The notes beneath the pieces were generated by a model that had not been told where the DNA came from, did no database searches, and worked only from the letters and a program-made list of their open reading frames with translations. DNA of 44,553 nucleotides from Desulfovibrio sp. OH1186_COT-070. Lineage in GTDB: Bacteria; Desulfobacterota; Desulfovibrionia; Desulfovibrionales; Desulfovibrionaceae. Below, in pieces: positions 13,116 through 21,322 of this stretch. The stretch is from assembly GCF_003860215.1 (NCBI RefSeq), contig NZ_RQYH01000016.1, positions 1 to 44,553 on the forward strand. The letters are read 5' to 3'. The position numbers and the translations under genes were made by a program. Each line of letters starts with the position of its first letter. Position 1 is the stretch's first letter.

Positions 13116-16115
13116 ATGCTCTACCGCCTGGAAGTCGGCCCGCGCGCCGGAAGTGAGGATAGCCTGGGCCGCAGAACGGCCCGCCGCCTGTCCGATGACC
13201 TGCATGTGGCCGTTGCCGCCGTGCGCCAAAGCAAAATCTATACTGTGGAAGGCCTGAACGCAGCCCAGGCGGATCGGCTGCTTGCAGAAGGCGTCTGGCA
13301 CGATCCCATCCTGCAGGCGGCATCGCTGGCTCCGCTGCCGGTAGAAGAACCGTGCCCTCACTGGTTTGTTGAGGTGGGGTTCCGCCCCGGCGTTACCGAC
13401 AACGAAGCCCGCACCGCGCGCGATACGGCCGCTCTCGTACTGGATATCGACCGCGAAAGTCTGTGGGTTTACACGTCTGTGCAGTACCGCATCAGTACCC
13501 TCCCCAGCGCCCCCCTGACCCGTGATCAGGTGGAAAGCCTGACCAGGGATCTGCTCTGCAACACGCTTATTCAGCGTTTCCGCATCAAGAGCCGGGAGGA
13601 ATGGCAGGCACAGCCGGGTTTTGAGCCGCAGGCGGCCAAGGTCACGGGAGAAATCAATGAGCATGTGGGAACTATTGCCCTTTCCGCCATGGACGATGCG
13701 GCTCTGGCCCAGACCAGCCGTGAGAACACCTGGGCACTGAGCCTGCGCGAGATGCACGCCATCCGGGACAATTTTGCCGCCCCGGAAGAAACTGTCCAGC
13801 GCAGGGAACTGTGCCTGCCCGCCGATCCTACTGATGTGGAAATGGAAGTTCTGGCCCAGACATGGTCAGAGCACTGCAAGCACAAGATTTTTGCTTCGCG
13901 CATCCGCTATACGGATGCGGCCACCGGCCGCAGCGAAACCGTGGACAACCTCTACAAAACCTGCATCCGGGATGCAACCGCCCTTCTGCGCGCGCGCCTC
14001 GGAGCCAACGACTACTGCAAGTCCGTCTTCAAGGACAATGCGGGTGTCATCGCCTTTACCAACGGCCATGATGTCTGCATCAAGGTGGAAACCCACAACA
14101 GCCCTTCCGCTCTGGACCCTTACGGCGGCGCGCTGACAGGCATTGTGGGCGTCAACCGCGATCCCATGGGCACAGGACTGGGGGCGGAACTGGTCTGCAA
14201 TACCAATGTGTTCTGCTTTGCCTCCCCCTTCCACACAGAAGCCCTGCCGCCGCGCCTGCTGCATCCGCGCCGCGTGCTGGAAGGCGTGCGCGAAGGCGTG
14301 GAGCACGGCGGCAACAAGTCCGGCATTCCCACGGTCAACGGCTCGCTGGTTTTTGACCAGCGCTTTCTGGGCAAGCCTCTGGTCTATTGCGGCACTGTGG
14401 GCCTCATGCCAGCGGAAATCCATGGCCGTCCGGGCTGGCAGAAAAAGGCGGAAGAAGGTGATATCATTGTCATGACCGGCGGGCGCATCGGCAAGGACGG
14501 CATCCACGGAGCCACCTTTTCCTCCGAAGAACTGCACGAGGGATCGCCAGCCACTGCCGTGCAGATAGGCGATCCCATCACCCAGCGCAAAATGTACGAC
14601 TTTATCCTGCGCGCCCGTGATCTTGGCCTGTACAACGCCATCACGGACAACGGCGCAGGAGGCCTTTCCTCCTCTGTGGGCGAAATGGCCGAAGACACGG
14701 GCGGCTGCGTGCTGGACATCGCCAAGACCCCTCTCAAATACGACGGGCTGCGTCCGTGGGAAATCCTGCTTTCCGAAGCTCAGGAGCGCATGACGCTGGC
14801 AGTGCCCCCTGCCAAGCTGGAAAGTTTTCTGGATCTGGCTGCCCGCATGGATGTGGAAGCCACCGCTCTGGGGCATTTCACGTCTTCCGGATATTTTGAA
14901 GTACGCTACAGAAACCGCGTGGTGGCCTCCCTACCCATGCGCTTTTTGCACGAAGGCGTGCCCCAGATGGAATTGGAAGCCTGTTGGCAGGCTCCGGAAG
15001 AAAAGGAAATCGCCATCAGCGTCAGCGATGTGGATCAGAGCGCCTTTCTGCTGCGCATGCTGGGTCGCCTGAATATCTGCTCCAAGGAATACATTATCCG
15101 CCAGTATGACCATGAGGTGCGCGGCGGCAGCGTTATCAAGCCGCTGGTGGGTGCGCGGCGTGACGGCCCGGCCGATGCCGCGGTTCTGCGTCCCCTGCTG
15201 GAGTCCGATGCCGGGCTGGTCATTTCCCACGGCATCTGCCCCAAGTTCAGCGATTACGATACCTACTGGATGATGGCCAACGCCATGGACGAGGCCCTGC
15301 GCAATGCCGTGGCCGTGGGCGCTGATCCCGATGCTCTGGCCGGTGTGGACAATTTCTGCTGGTGCGACCCCGTGGCCAGCCCCGCCAATCCCGACGGTCA
15401 GTACAAACTGGCCCAACTGGTCCGCGCCTGCCGTGCCCTGCGCCATTTTTCCCTGGCTTTTGGCATTCCCTGCGTTTCGGGCAAGGACTCCATGAAAAAC
15501 GACTATCTGGGCGGCGGGCAACGCATTTCCATCCCTCCCACGGTGCTCTTTTCCGTGCTGGGGGTTATCCGCAATGTTACAGCCACCCAGACTTCGGATT
15601 TCAAGCAGCCGGGAGATGCCGTGTATCTGTTGGGCGGCACGTGGCGTGAAATGGCGGGCAGCGAAGCCGCTGCGGAACTGGGACTCGCGGGAGGCCGCGT
15701 GCCCCATGTAGACGCGGGCAGCGCCCTTGACCGCTACCGGGCAGTTCACGGCCTCATGGGCCTGCGCTCCATCAGCGCCTGCCATGACTGCTCTGACGGC
15801 GGGCTGGCGGTGGCCTTGGCCGAAATGTGCATCGGCGGACGCCTGGGGGCGCAGATTGATCTGGAAGCCGTGCCCGGCATGGAAACAATGAATGCCACCG
15901 AACTGCTGTACAGCGAGTCGGCCAGCCGACTGCTGGTCAGCGTCAAACCCCAGTTGGTTCCCGCCTTTGACGCTCTGGCCCAGTGGCAGATTTGCGCGCG
16001 CATCGGCACGGTCAGCAATGACGGAGCACTGACCCTGAAGAGCGGCGAGAGTACGCTGGCCCGCGTCCCGGTGGACGAACTGGCACGGGCTTTCAAAAAA
16101 ACGCTGGACTGGTAA
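13116..16115 (+). CDS. purL: Phosphoribosylformylglycinamidine synthase, PurS-PurL type without glutaminase
   Basis: The 999-residue protein catalyses ATP-dependent amidation of FGAR to FGAM in purine synthesis. The N-terminal about 150 residues resemble PurS (EVGFRPGVTDNEA). The catalytic halves carry WSEHCKHKIF, CIKVETHNSPSALDPYGGA, ITDNGAGGLSSSVGEM and, in the second half, HDCSDGGLAVALAEMC. It is longer than small PurL (about 740) but ends at KKTLDW without the C-terminal class I glutaminase of the 1,300-residue form. It must therefore receive ammonia from a separate PurQ, which is not seen in this window. ATG 13116 follows AAGAGG. It ends at a strong terminator and may be cotranscribed with the prenyl synthase 27 bases upstream. 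Confidence 0.95.
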   Translation: MLYRLEVGPRAGSEDSLGRRTARRLSDDLHVAVAAVRQSKIYTVEGLNAAQADRLLAEGVWHDPILQAASLAPLPVEEPCPHWFVEVGFRPGVTDNEARTARDTAALVLDIDRESLWVYTSVQYRISTLPSAPLTRDQVESLTRDLLCNTLIQRFRIKSREEWQAQPGFEPQAAKVTGEINEHVGTIALSAMDDAALAQTSRENTWALSLREMHAIRDNFAAPEETVQRRELCLPADPTDVEMEVLAQTWSEHCKHKIFASRIRYTDAATGRSETVDNLYKTCIRDATALLRARLGANDYCKSVFKDNAGVIAFTNGHDVCIKVETHNSPSALDPYGGALTGIVGVNRDPMGTGLGAELVCNTNVFCFASPFHTEALPPRLLHPRRVLEGVREGVEHGGNKSGIPTVNGSLVFDQRFLGKPLVYCGTVGLMPAEIHGRPGWQKKAEEGDIIVMTGGRIGKDGIHGATFSSEELHEGSPATAVQIGDPITQRKMYDFILRARDLGLYNAITDNGAGGLSSSVGEMAEDTGGCVLDIAKTPLKYDGLRPWEILLSEAQERMTLAVPPAKLESFLDLAARMDVEATALGHFTSSGYFEVRYRNRVVASLPMRFLHEGVPQMELEACWQAPEEKEIAISVSDVDQSAFLLRMLGRLNICSKEYIIRQYDHEVRGGSVIKPLVGARRDGPADAAVLRPLLESDAGLVISHGICPKFSDYDTYWMMANAMDEALRNAVAVGADPDALAGVDNFCWCDPVASPANPDGQYKLAQLVRACRALRHFSLAFGIPCVSGKDSMKNDYLGGGQRISIPPTVLFSVLGVIRNVTATQTSDFKQPGDAVYLLGGTWREMAGSEAAAELGLAGGRVPHVDAGSALDRYRAVHGLMGLRSISACHDCSDGGLAVALAEMCIGGRLGAQIDLEAVPGMETMNATELLYSESASRLLVSVKPQLVPAFDALAQWQICARIGTVSNDGALTLKSGESTLARVPVDELARAFKKTLDW

Positions 16116-16143
16116 AAAGCACAGAGCCGCAAGGTCTGACGTT

Positions 16144-16183
16144 TTCCCCCCTCCCCGGCACGCCGGAGAGGGGGGAAATTTTT
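16144..16183 (+). terminator. Terminator after purL
   Basis: TTCCCCCCTCCCCGG pairs with CCGGAGAGGGGGGAA (one mismatch, 4-nt loop CACG) and is followed by ATTTTT. It lies between convergent genes and could also slow transcription from the right. Confidence 0.85.
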
Positions 16184-16200
16184 GTGCGGCAGCCTCAAAA

Positions 16201-16683
16201 TTACTTCAGGGCTGCGGCTCCTGCTTTGGCCACAACCGTATCTTCCGCCACGGAGCCGCCGCTCACGCCGATGGCACCTACAATGAGCCCGTTGCGGATC
16301 AGCAGTTCACCCCCGCCAAAGATCACAAGCCCGCCGTTGGTGACCTCAATGCCGTACAACTCTTTGCCGGGCTGGGAAGCAGATCCCAGATCCGCTGTGG
16401 ACATGTTGAAATACCGGGCTGTGAGAGCTTTTTTTTGCGCGATGTCTATGCTGCCCAGAAAGGCCCCGTCCTCGCGGGAAAAAATCTTGAGATGCCCCCC
16501 GGCGTCAACGACGGCGATATTCATGGGAACGCCCTGCTCCTGGGATTTTTTCAGCGCAGCGTTGACCACCGTCATGGCCTCGGCAAGCGTCAGATCGCCG
16601 GGCAGATGCTTTGCAACCTGGGCGGCATGGGCAGTGAAGGAAAAAAGCATCAAAACCATGAGAAAGGAAAAAATGCGGTGCAT
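16201..16683 (-). CDS. Secreted GlcG/HbpS-like (DUF336) protein
   Basis: The 160-residue protein has a signal peptide (about 1-20, MHRIFSFLMVLMLFSFTAHA). One GlcG/HbpS domain follows: LTLAEAMTVVNAALKK, IAVVDAGGHLKIFSREDGA, an AQKKALTARYF helix, GGLVIFGGGELLI and GAIGVSGGSVAEDTVVA. These proteins bind heme, cobalamin or small metabolites; in Gram-negative bacteria exported members are common accessories of dehydrogenase operons. ATG 16683 was chosen because AAGGAG precedes it and the signal peptide starts there. It lies downstream of the iron alcohol dehydrogenase in the same direction, but two hairpins separate them, so co-expression is uncertain. Confidence 0.85.
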   Translation of the reverse strand: MHRIFSFLMVLMLFSFTAHAAQVAKHLPGDLTLAEAMTVVNAALKKSQEQGVPMNIAVVDAGGHLKIFSREDGAFLGSIDIAQKKALTARYFNMSTADLGSASQPGKELYGIEVTNGGLVIFGGGELLIRNGLIVGAIGVSGGSVAEDTVVAKAGAAALK

Positions 16684-16759
16684 AGCCAACTCCTTGTTTG
16701 CCTGGTGAAAAAGTTTCTCTTTACGCACAGAAATCGCTTGCTGTACGGCACAGCCAAGC

Positions 16760-16784
16760 CGCGAGCGGCAAAAAACCGCTCGCG
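16760..16784 (-). repeat. 9-bp inverted repeat between adh and the HbpS-like gene
   Basis: CGCGAGCGG (16760-16768) and CCGCTCGCG (16776-16784) form a perfect stem; on the minus strand the loop is CTTTTTT-like (T-rich) and no T-run follows the stem. It could be an mRNA-processing or stability hairpin between the two genes. Confidence 0.45.
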
Positions 16785-16829
16785 ACAAAACTTACGGCTT
16801 GGCGTCCACAGGGCAGACGCGCATCCGAC

Positions 16830-16862
16830 TCCGGAAAAAAAGCGGAAAGCTTTTTCTCCGGA
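16830..16862 (-). terminator. Hairpin just downstream of adh
   Basis: The sequence from 16830 to 16862 is a long imperfect palindrome with TCCGGA at both ends and A-rich/T-rich arms around a short centre. It begins 8 bases after the adh stop. It is a plausible terminator or readthrough attenuator for the dehydrogenase transcript. Confidence 0.5.
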
Positions 16863-16869
16863 ACGGAAA

Positions 16870-18063
16870 TTACATGGCTGCCTTGTAAATGGCTGCCACC
16901 GCCGCATCTGTCATGGTGCGGGGGTTGGTGAGACCACAGGCATCCTTCTGGGCATTGGCGGTCATGACGGGGATATCTTCTTCGCGCACGTTTTTCCCGT
17001 ATTTCTTGCCAAGAGCAACCAGCCCTTCAGGAATGCCCACATCCCTGGACAGAGTATTGATCGCCGTTATGGCCAGGTGCGAAGCCGCATCCGCGCTGAG
17101 CCCCTGGGGATGTTCACCCAACAGTTGCGCGATGCGCCCGAAACGGCGACGGTTGGAAATGCGGTTGTACGCGCAGACATGGGGCAGAAGAATGGCGTTG
17201 CACTCGCCGTGCGGCAAATCATAGAAGCCGCCGAGTTGGTGGGCCATGGCATGCACATGCCCGAGGCTGGCATTGTTGAAGGCCATGCCCGCCAGATACT
17301 GGGCATAGCACATGCCCTCCCTGGCCTCCTTGTCCTGCCCGTTGGCCACGGCCCGCCGCAAGTAGCGGTTGATGAATTCCATGGCTTTTTCCGCACAGGC
17401 ATCGGTCATGGGCGTGGCTGCGGTAGATACATAGGCTTCCACGGCATGTGTCAGCGCGTCCATGCCGGTGGCGGCGGTCAGAGCCGGAGGCATGCCCATC
17501 ATGAGATCGGGATCGTCAATGGCCACGCTGGGCGTACAACGCCAGTCAACAATAGCCATTTTGACCTTGCGGGACGTATCGGTGATAATGCAAAAGCGCG
17601 TCATTTCCGAGGCTGTGCCCGCAGTGGTGTTCACCGCCACATAGGGAGGGAAAGGCTTGGAGGATTTGTCCACCCCCTCATAGTCATGGATTTTACCGCC
17701 GTTTCCGGCCAAAAAACCCACTCCCTTGCCGCAGTCATGCGAACTGCCGCCGCCCAGGGTCACAATGCTGTCACAGCCTTCGGCAGTGTACACGGCAAAT
17801 GCCGCGTCCACATTTTTGTCTGTGGGGTTGGGCACGGTTTGATCAAAAATGGAGTACGGCATGCCGGCGGCATCAAGAATGTCCGTAATCTGCTTGAGAA
17901 TACCAGCCTTGACGATACCCTGATCCGTGACGATGAGCGGCTTTTTGCCGCCGATGTTCTTCAGACGGCCGGGAATCTCGCGGGAACAGCCAGCACCCAC
18001 AAGCGTGACGTTGGGGATGAAGAACGAAGTGACCTGGCCAAGATGCATTGTCTTGATATCCAT
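16870..18063 (-). CDS. Iron-containing (group III) alcohol dehydrogenase
   Basis: This 397-residue NAD(P)-dependent dehydrogenase interconverts primary alcohols and aldehydes. Group III signatures are complete: the dinucleotide loop LGGGSSHDCGKG, NTTAGTASEMTRF, the metal ligands in GMDALTHAVEAYVS (Asp and His), HVHAMAHQLGG (His) and YDLPHGECNA (His). ATG 18063 was preferred to an earlier in-frame Met because GGAGG lies 7 bases upstream and the family N-terminus starts here. A good sigma-70 promoter sits about 65 bases upstream in very AT-rich DNA, which suggests strong expression. With the molybdenum aldehyde oxidoreductase operon next door, an alcohol-aldehyde-acid route is a reasonable inference. 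The substrate is not determined by sequence. Confidence 0.96.
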   Translation of the reverse strand: MDIKTMHLGQVTSFFIPNVTLVGAGCSREIPGRLKNIGGKKPLIVTDQGIVKAGILKQITDILDAAGMPYSIFDQTVPNPTDKNVDAAFAVYTAEGCDSIVTLGGGSSHDCGKGVGFLAGNGGKIHDYEGVDKSSKPFPPYVAVNTTAGTASEMTRFCIITDTSRKVKMAIVDWRCTPSVAIDDPDLMMGMPPALTAATGMDALTHAVEAYVSTAATPMTDACAEKAMEFINRYLRRAVANGQDKEAREGMCYAQYLAGMAFNNASLGHVHAMAHQLGGFYDLPHGECNAILLPHVCAYNRISNRRRFGRIAQLLGEHPQGLSADAASHLAITAINTLSRDVGIPEGLVALGKKYGKNVREEDIPVMTANAQKDACGLTNPRTMTDAAVAAIYKAAM

Positions 18064-18125
18064 ACTTTCGCCTCCAGAAGACTTTTCGCACGCAGGCAAA
18101 ATGCCTTTTCATGCTGTTTGAAAAA

Positions 18126-18154
18126 TATATAGCAATTTTTCTTTTTTGTGGCAA
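18126..18154 (-). promoter_or_regulatory. Sigma-70 type promoter of the alcohol dehydrogenase
   Basis: On the minus strand TTGCCA (plus 18149-18154) and TATATA (plus 18126-18131) are separated by exactly 17 A/T-rich bases, about 60 bases upstream of the adh start. The surrounding 18064-18321 is much more AT-rich than anything else between the window ends. Confidence 0.6.
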
Positions 18155-18321
18155 GATAAGAAAAAGATTTTTCTCTCTTGTTTAAAGCATTTTGCAGAAA
18201 AATTTTTCCATAAAATTTGACGCAAAAGAAGAAAGAAGTTTTATACTCCTGATATAGAAAAATCATATTTGATGATAAAATATTATTTTTTTGTTTTCAT
18301 ATTCTAAAATATATTTGTTAA

Positions 18322-19446
18322 TCACAGAGCAACAGACCGCAAAGGCACAAGAGTGCCGGACCGGGCCGCCAGCAGTTCTGCCACCACAGAAACCGCTATC
18401 TGTTGCGGTGTTTCGGCCTTGATGCCCAGACCAATGGGGCAGCAAACGGCAGCCAGCTCCGCCTCGGGAACGCCCGCACTCCGGAGAGCTCTGTACACAT
18501 GCTCACGCTTGTTTTTGCTCCCGATCATGCCGACATACCGGGCCCGGCTGACCAGAACCTGCTCCAGAACTTCCCTGTCAAAGGAGTGACCGCGCGTCAT
18601 GATGGCCACGAAATGCCGGTTTCCCACGCCACATATCTCCACCAGGCGGGCAAATCCGGGCAATGCATGGCAGTGCCGGGCCATGGGAAAACGCTCCCTG
18701 TTGGCGAATTCCGGCCTGTCGTCCACAACGTCCACCACAAAACCACAGGCATGGGCCAGGTGCGCCACCTCCAGCGACACATGGCCGCCGCCGCACAGCA
18801 ACAGCACCGGCGGCGCGTCCAACGGCTCCACATACACAGTGCCGCCTTTTGTCTCCACCATCCCGGGACGGCCCTTTGCCTGTTCCAGCAGGGGAAGAAC
18901 CTCTTCCATCCCCTCCTGTACCCGCACAGGCAGCGGAGCGCCCGCACTGTCCGCATACAAGCGGCGGACGGGACGGACCACTGTCTCTCCCAAAGCAGCC
19001 AGCCCCTCCCCGCCAAAATCCACCACCCAGAGACCGCGCCCACCTCGCATCAGGCTTGCATCGGCCACGGCAAACATCCCGGCCTGCTCCGGTTTCAGAA
19101 ATTCGCACAGCACTTCCATGCGCCCGCCGCAAACCATATCACTTTCCGGAGCCGAGGCGTCCAGCACAAAGACCGAACGCACAGAACGCCCCTCTGCAAG
19201 GCATTGGGCGGCAGCCTTCATGGCCTGGGCCTCAAGAATGCCGCCGCCCACAGTGCCTTCAAAACCATGCCGGGTCTGGAGCGCCCGCGTGCCCGCATGG
19301 CGCGGCGCGGAACCGAAACTGGACACGATTGTCAGCAAAACCACCGGTTCGTCCGCCCGCAGCAACTCCGCCACGCGCGCCTCCAGCGTTCCCTGCCAGG
19401 GCCTGTGCAACCCCGCACCCTGTCCGACCGATGCTGTTTCGCTCAT
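18322..19446 (-). CDS. XdhC-family molybdenum hydroxylase maturation protein
   Basis: The 374-residue protein has the two XdhC/CoxI parts. The N-terminal domain shows VVLLTIVSSFGSAPRHAGT and the loop GTVGGGILEAQA. The C-terminal Rossmann domain shows VLLLCGGGHVSLEVAHLA, VVDDRPEFANRERFP and RYVGMIGSKNKRE, followed by CCPIGLGIKAETPQQIA. XdhC proteins hold molybdenum cofactor, promote its sulfuration and deliver it to xanthine-dehydrogenase-type enzymes. ATG 19446 is set by GGAGG 7 bases upstream. It is the last gene of the minus-strand run that contains the Mop aldehyde oxidoreductase, so Mop is its probable client. The preceding gap of 89 bases is the largest within the run, so a separate internal promoter is possible. 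Confidence 0.9.
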   Translation of the reverse strand: MSETASVGQGAGLHRPWQGTLEARVAELLRADEPVVLLTIVSSFGSAPRHAGTRALQTRHGFEGTVGGGILEAQAMKAAAQCLAEGRSVRSVFVLDASAPESDMVCGGRMEVLCEFLKPEQAGMFAVADASLMRGGRGLWVVDFGGEGLAALGETVVRPVRRLYADSAGAPLPVRVQEGMEEVLPLLEQAKGRPGMVETKGGTVYVEPLDAPPVLLLCGGGHVSLEVAHLAHACGFVVDVVDDRPEFANRERFPMARHCHALPGFARLVEICGVGNRHFVAIMTRGHSFDREVLEQVLVSRARYVGMIGSKNKREHVYRALRSAGVPEAELAAVCCPIGLGIKAETPQQIAVSVVAELLAARSGTLVPLRSVAL

Positions 19447-19535
19447 TCCCTGCCTCCGTAGGGTATGGCCGGTTATCCGCAACCTTTGTCCCCGCCGCCT
19501 TTGCCGCAATCCCATTCTCGCCGAGAGGGAATTGC

Positions 19536-20117
19536 TCATGTGCCGTCCTGCCAGCCCGGCAAAAAACAGTGGCAGGCGTAGCCTGCAGGGATGCGCAGCA
19601 CATCTGCGAGCGGCAGCGCCAGCCAGTGCGCCAGAAGTGCGCGCATGACTCCCGCGTGCGTGACCAGCAGCAAAACGCCCTCATACCGCTGTCGCCAGCG
19701 GACCACAGCATGCAGGGCGCGGCGCTGAACCATGCGAAAGCTTTCCCCGCCCGGCGGCACAAAAGAGGCCATGTCCAGCCCGCGGGCTTCATGCGCGCCA
19801 GGCCAGCGGCTGGCAATATCCGCGCGGGACAGCCCTTGCCACTGGCCGAGGCATATTTCGCGCAGATCCGCGTCCGCATGTACAGGAGGATGCGGCGTCC
19901 AGCCTTCCAGCAAAAGGGAGGCCGTATGGCGGCAACGCTCCAGATCTGACGTGATGACAGCCCCCAGGCCATGCCGCAGCAGCGGCATGAAGGAAGCCGC
20001 CAGTTTTCGCACCTGCGCGCGCCCTGCTTCACTCAGGGGGATATCCTGCGTGCCGACCATACGGCGCAAAGGATCGGCAGATACAGCCCCATGCCGCACC
20101 AGCCAGACGCCGCTCAT
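19536..20117 (-). CDS. Histidine phosphatase (CobC/phosphoglycerate-mutase-like)
   Basis: The 193-residue histidine phosphatase has the N-terminal LVRHG catalytic histidine, SDLERCRHTA with the second arginine, the acid-base glutamate in LREICLGQWQG, and VTHAGVMRALL with the second histidine. Size and the REICLGQWQG form are closest to alpha-ribazole phosphatase (CobC). The corrin genes are far away, however, and this gene overlaps the MocA-HD gene by 4 bases (ATGA), so it may dephosphorylate a product of the Mop gene set instead. The substrate is unknown. Confidence 0.85.
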   Translation of the reverse strand: MSGVWLVRHGAVSADPLRRMVGTQDIPLSEAGRAQVRKLAASFMPLLRHGLGAVITSDLERCRHTASLLLEGWTPHPPVHADADLREICLGQWQGLSRADIASRWPGAHEARGLDMASFVPPGGESFRMVQRRALHAVVRWRQRYEGVLLLVTHAGVMRALLAHWLALPLADVLRIPAGYACHCFLPGWQDGT

Positions 20118-21322
20118 GCCGCTTCCTCCCCGCTTTCCAGCGCCGCACGGGCCAGGGTTGCTGGCGGGATTCCCGTTTCCCGTGCAAAGCGCGCCTCCAT
20201 ACGCTGCGCCCGTTCCAAGCGGCCGGTAATGGCGGCGCAGGCTTCGGCATCGTTGGCATACTGCTCCAACTTTTGCCCGAAACGGATTTCCAGGGGAACA
20301 AAAGAGTCGCCCCGACAATATTTGTCCGCCAGATAGACGAGTTCCCGCTCCGCAAAGGGCGCTTCCTCCGGCAGGACAAGATCACGGTGGTCACGCACCA
20401 GCTCTGCCATGACCGGCAGGCCCAGGCTTTCCAGCAATTTGCCGCCCGCCGCCTCATGGTGCGGCTCCCCTTTGCAGATGTCGTGCAGCAATCCTCCGGC
20501 CATTGCCAGCCGCGCACAGCAGCTTGCGGCAAGCCCCCGGTCTTTACGGCTTTTCTCTAACGCATGCGCCAGGCGGGCGGCCACCGCACCCACGGCACGG
20601 GCATGCCGCAGGCCTTTTTCCGGTATACGGCGCAGACGCAACAAGGCATGTGCTTCGTCAGGCGACAGAGCTTCGTGCCAGCGCGCCTGTCCGCGCAGGC
20701 GCTCATACTCCACAGGAGTGTCCATATCCTCCAGAATCAGGGCATCGGGCACATCCACCACGCGCTGGGCCAATCCCGCCAGAGCTGTGCGCAGCCCGCC
20801 CCGGCCGTCATGCTCCAGAATACGGCGGAAGCACTGTGCACCAACCAGGGGCGGATGGCCTTTATCGCCGGAGAAGGCGGGCACAAGAACCGGAGAAGCA
20901 GGCAAATTTCTGCTTTTTTCTTCATCTGCCGCATCCAGCAGAGCCATGACCGTCAGGGGGCGCACCAAGGGAATATCCACAGGCTGCACAAAAATTCTTT
21001 CCACGCCGCCGCGCTTTGCCAACGCCGCAAAACCGGCGCGCACCGAGGAAAACATGCCCGCCTCCGGATGAAGATTGCGCACCACGGCCAGCCCCAGAGC
21101 TGCGGCCTCTTCCTCCACCAGAGTGGCATGAAATCCGCTGACCACGGTAATGTCTTCCAGCCCGCACGCACGGTACAGCCGGGCCAGCCCCGCCAAGGTG
21201 GAACATGCAACACCGCCCGGCAACAGGGGCAAGGGGAGCAGCGCCTTGACGCGGCCCATGCGCTCGGCCTTGCCTGCGGCCAGAATGAGAACGGACGTTC
21301 GTCCGCAGTCCACCCCGGTCAT
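20114..21322 (-). CDS. MocA-like nucleotidyltransferase fused to an HD domain
   Basis: The frame encodes 402 residues. The first about 200 form a MobA/MocA-type nucleotidyltransferase, with VLILAAGKAERMGRVKALL (residues 11-29), PVDIPLVRPLT and GHPPLVG. MocA joins CTP to molybdopterin to make the cytosine dinucleotide cofactor, the form used by Desulfovibrio aldehyde oxidoreductase. The rest is an HD phosphohydrolase with LRHARAVG, LLHDICKGEPHHEAAG and LVYLADKYCRG carrying the expected His, His-Asp and Asp. The fusion suggests a nucleotidyl transfer and a phosphate-releasing activity in one protein. It starts ATGA-coupled to the AMP ligase gene and ends ATGA-coupled to the phosphatase. The HD substrate is unknown; GTP-like or cyclic nucleotides and pterin phosphates are options. 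Confidence 0.88.
   Translation of the reverse strand: MTGVDCGRTSVLILAAGKAERMGRVKALLPLPLLPGGVACSTLAGLARLYRACGLEDITVVSGFHATLVEEEAAALGLAVVRNLHPEAGMFSSVRAGFAALAKRGGVERIFVQPVDIPLVRPLTVMALLDAADEEKSRNLPASPVLVPAFSGDKGHPPLVGAQCFRRILEHDGRGGLRTALAGLAQRVVDVPDALILEDMDTPVEYERLRGQARWHEALSPDEAHALLRLRRIPEKGLRHARAVGAVAARLAHALEKSRKDRGLAASCCARLAMAGGLLHDICKGEPHHEAAGGKLLESLGLPVMAELVRDHRDLVLPEEAPFAERELVYLADKYCRGDSFVPLEIRFGQKLEQYANDAEACAAITGRLERAQRMEARFARETGIPPATLARAALESGEEAA

Noticed and set aside
18115-18160. Sigma-54 promoter for adh
   Set aside because: The GG and GC elements are not at the required 10-base spacing; the sigma-70 reading with a 17-base spacer fits better.
18204-18236. Plus-strand TTGACG and TATACT in the AT-rich region as a promoter
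   Set aside because: The spacing of about 19 is poor and no plus-strand gene follows; the downstream gene is on the minus strand.
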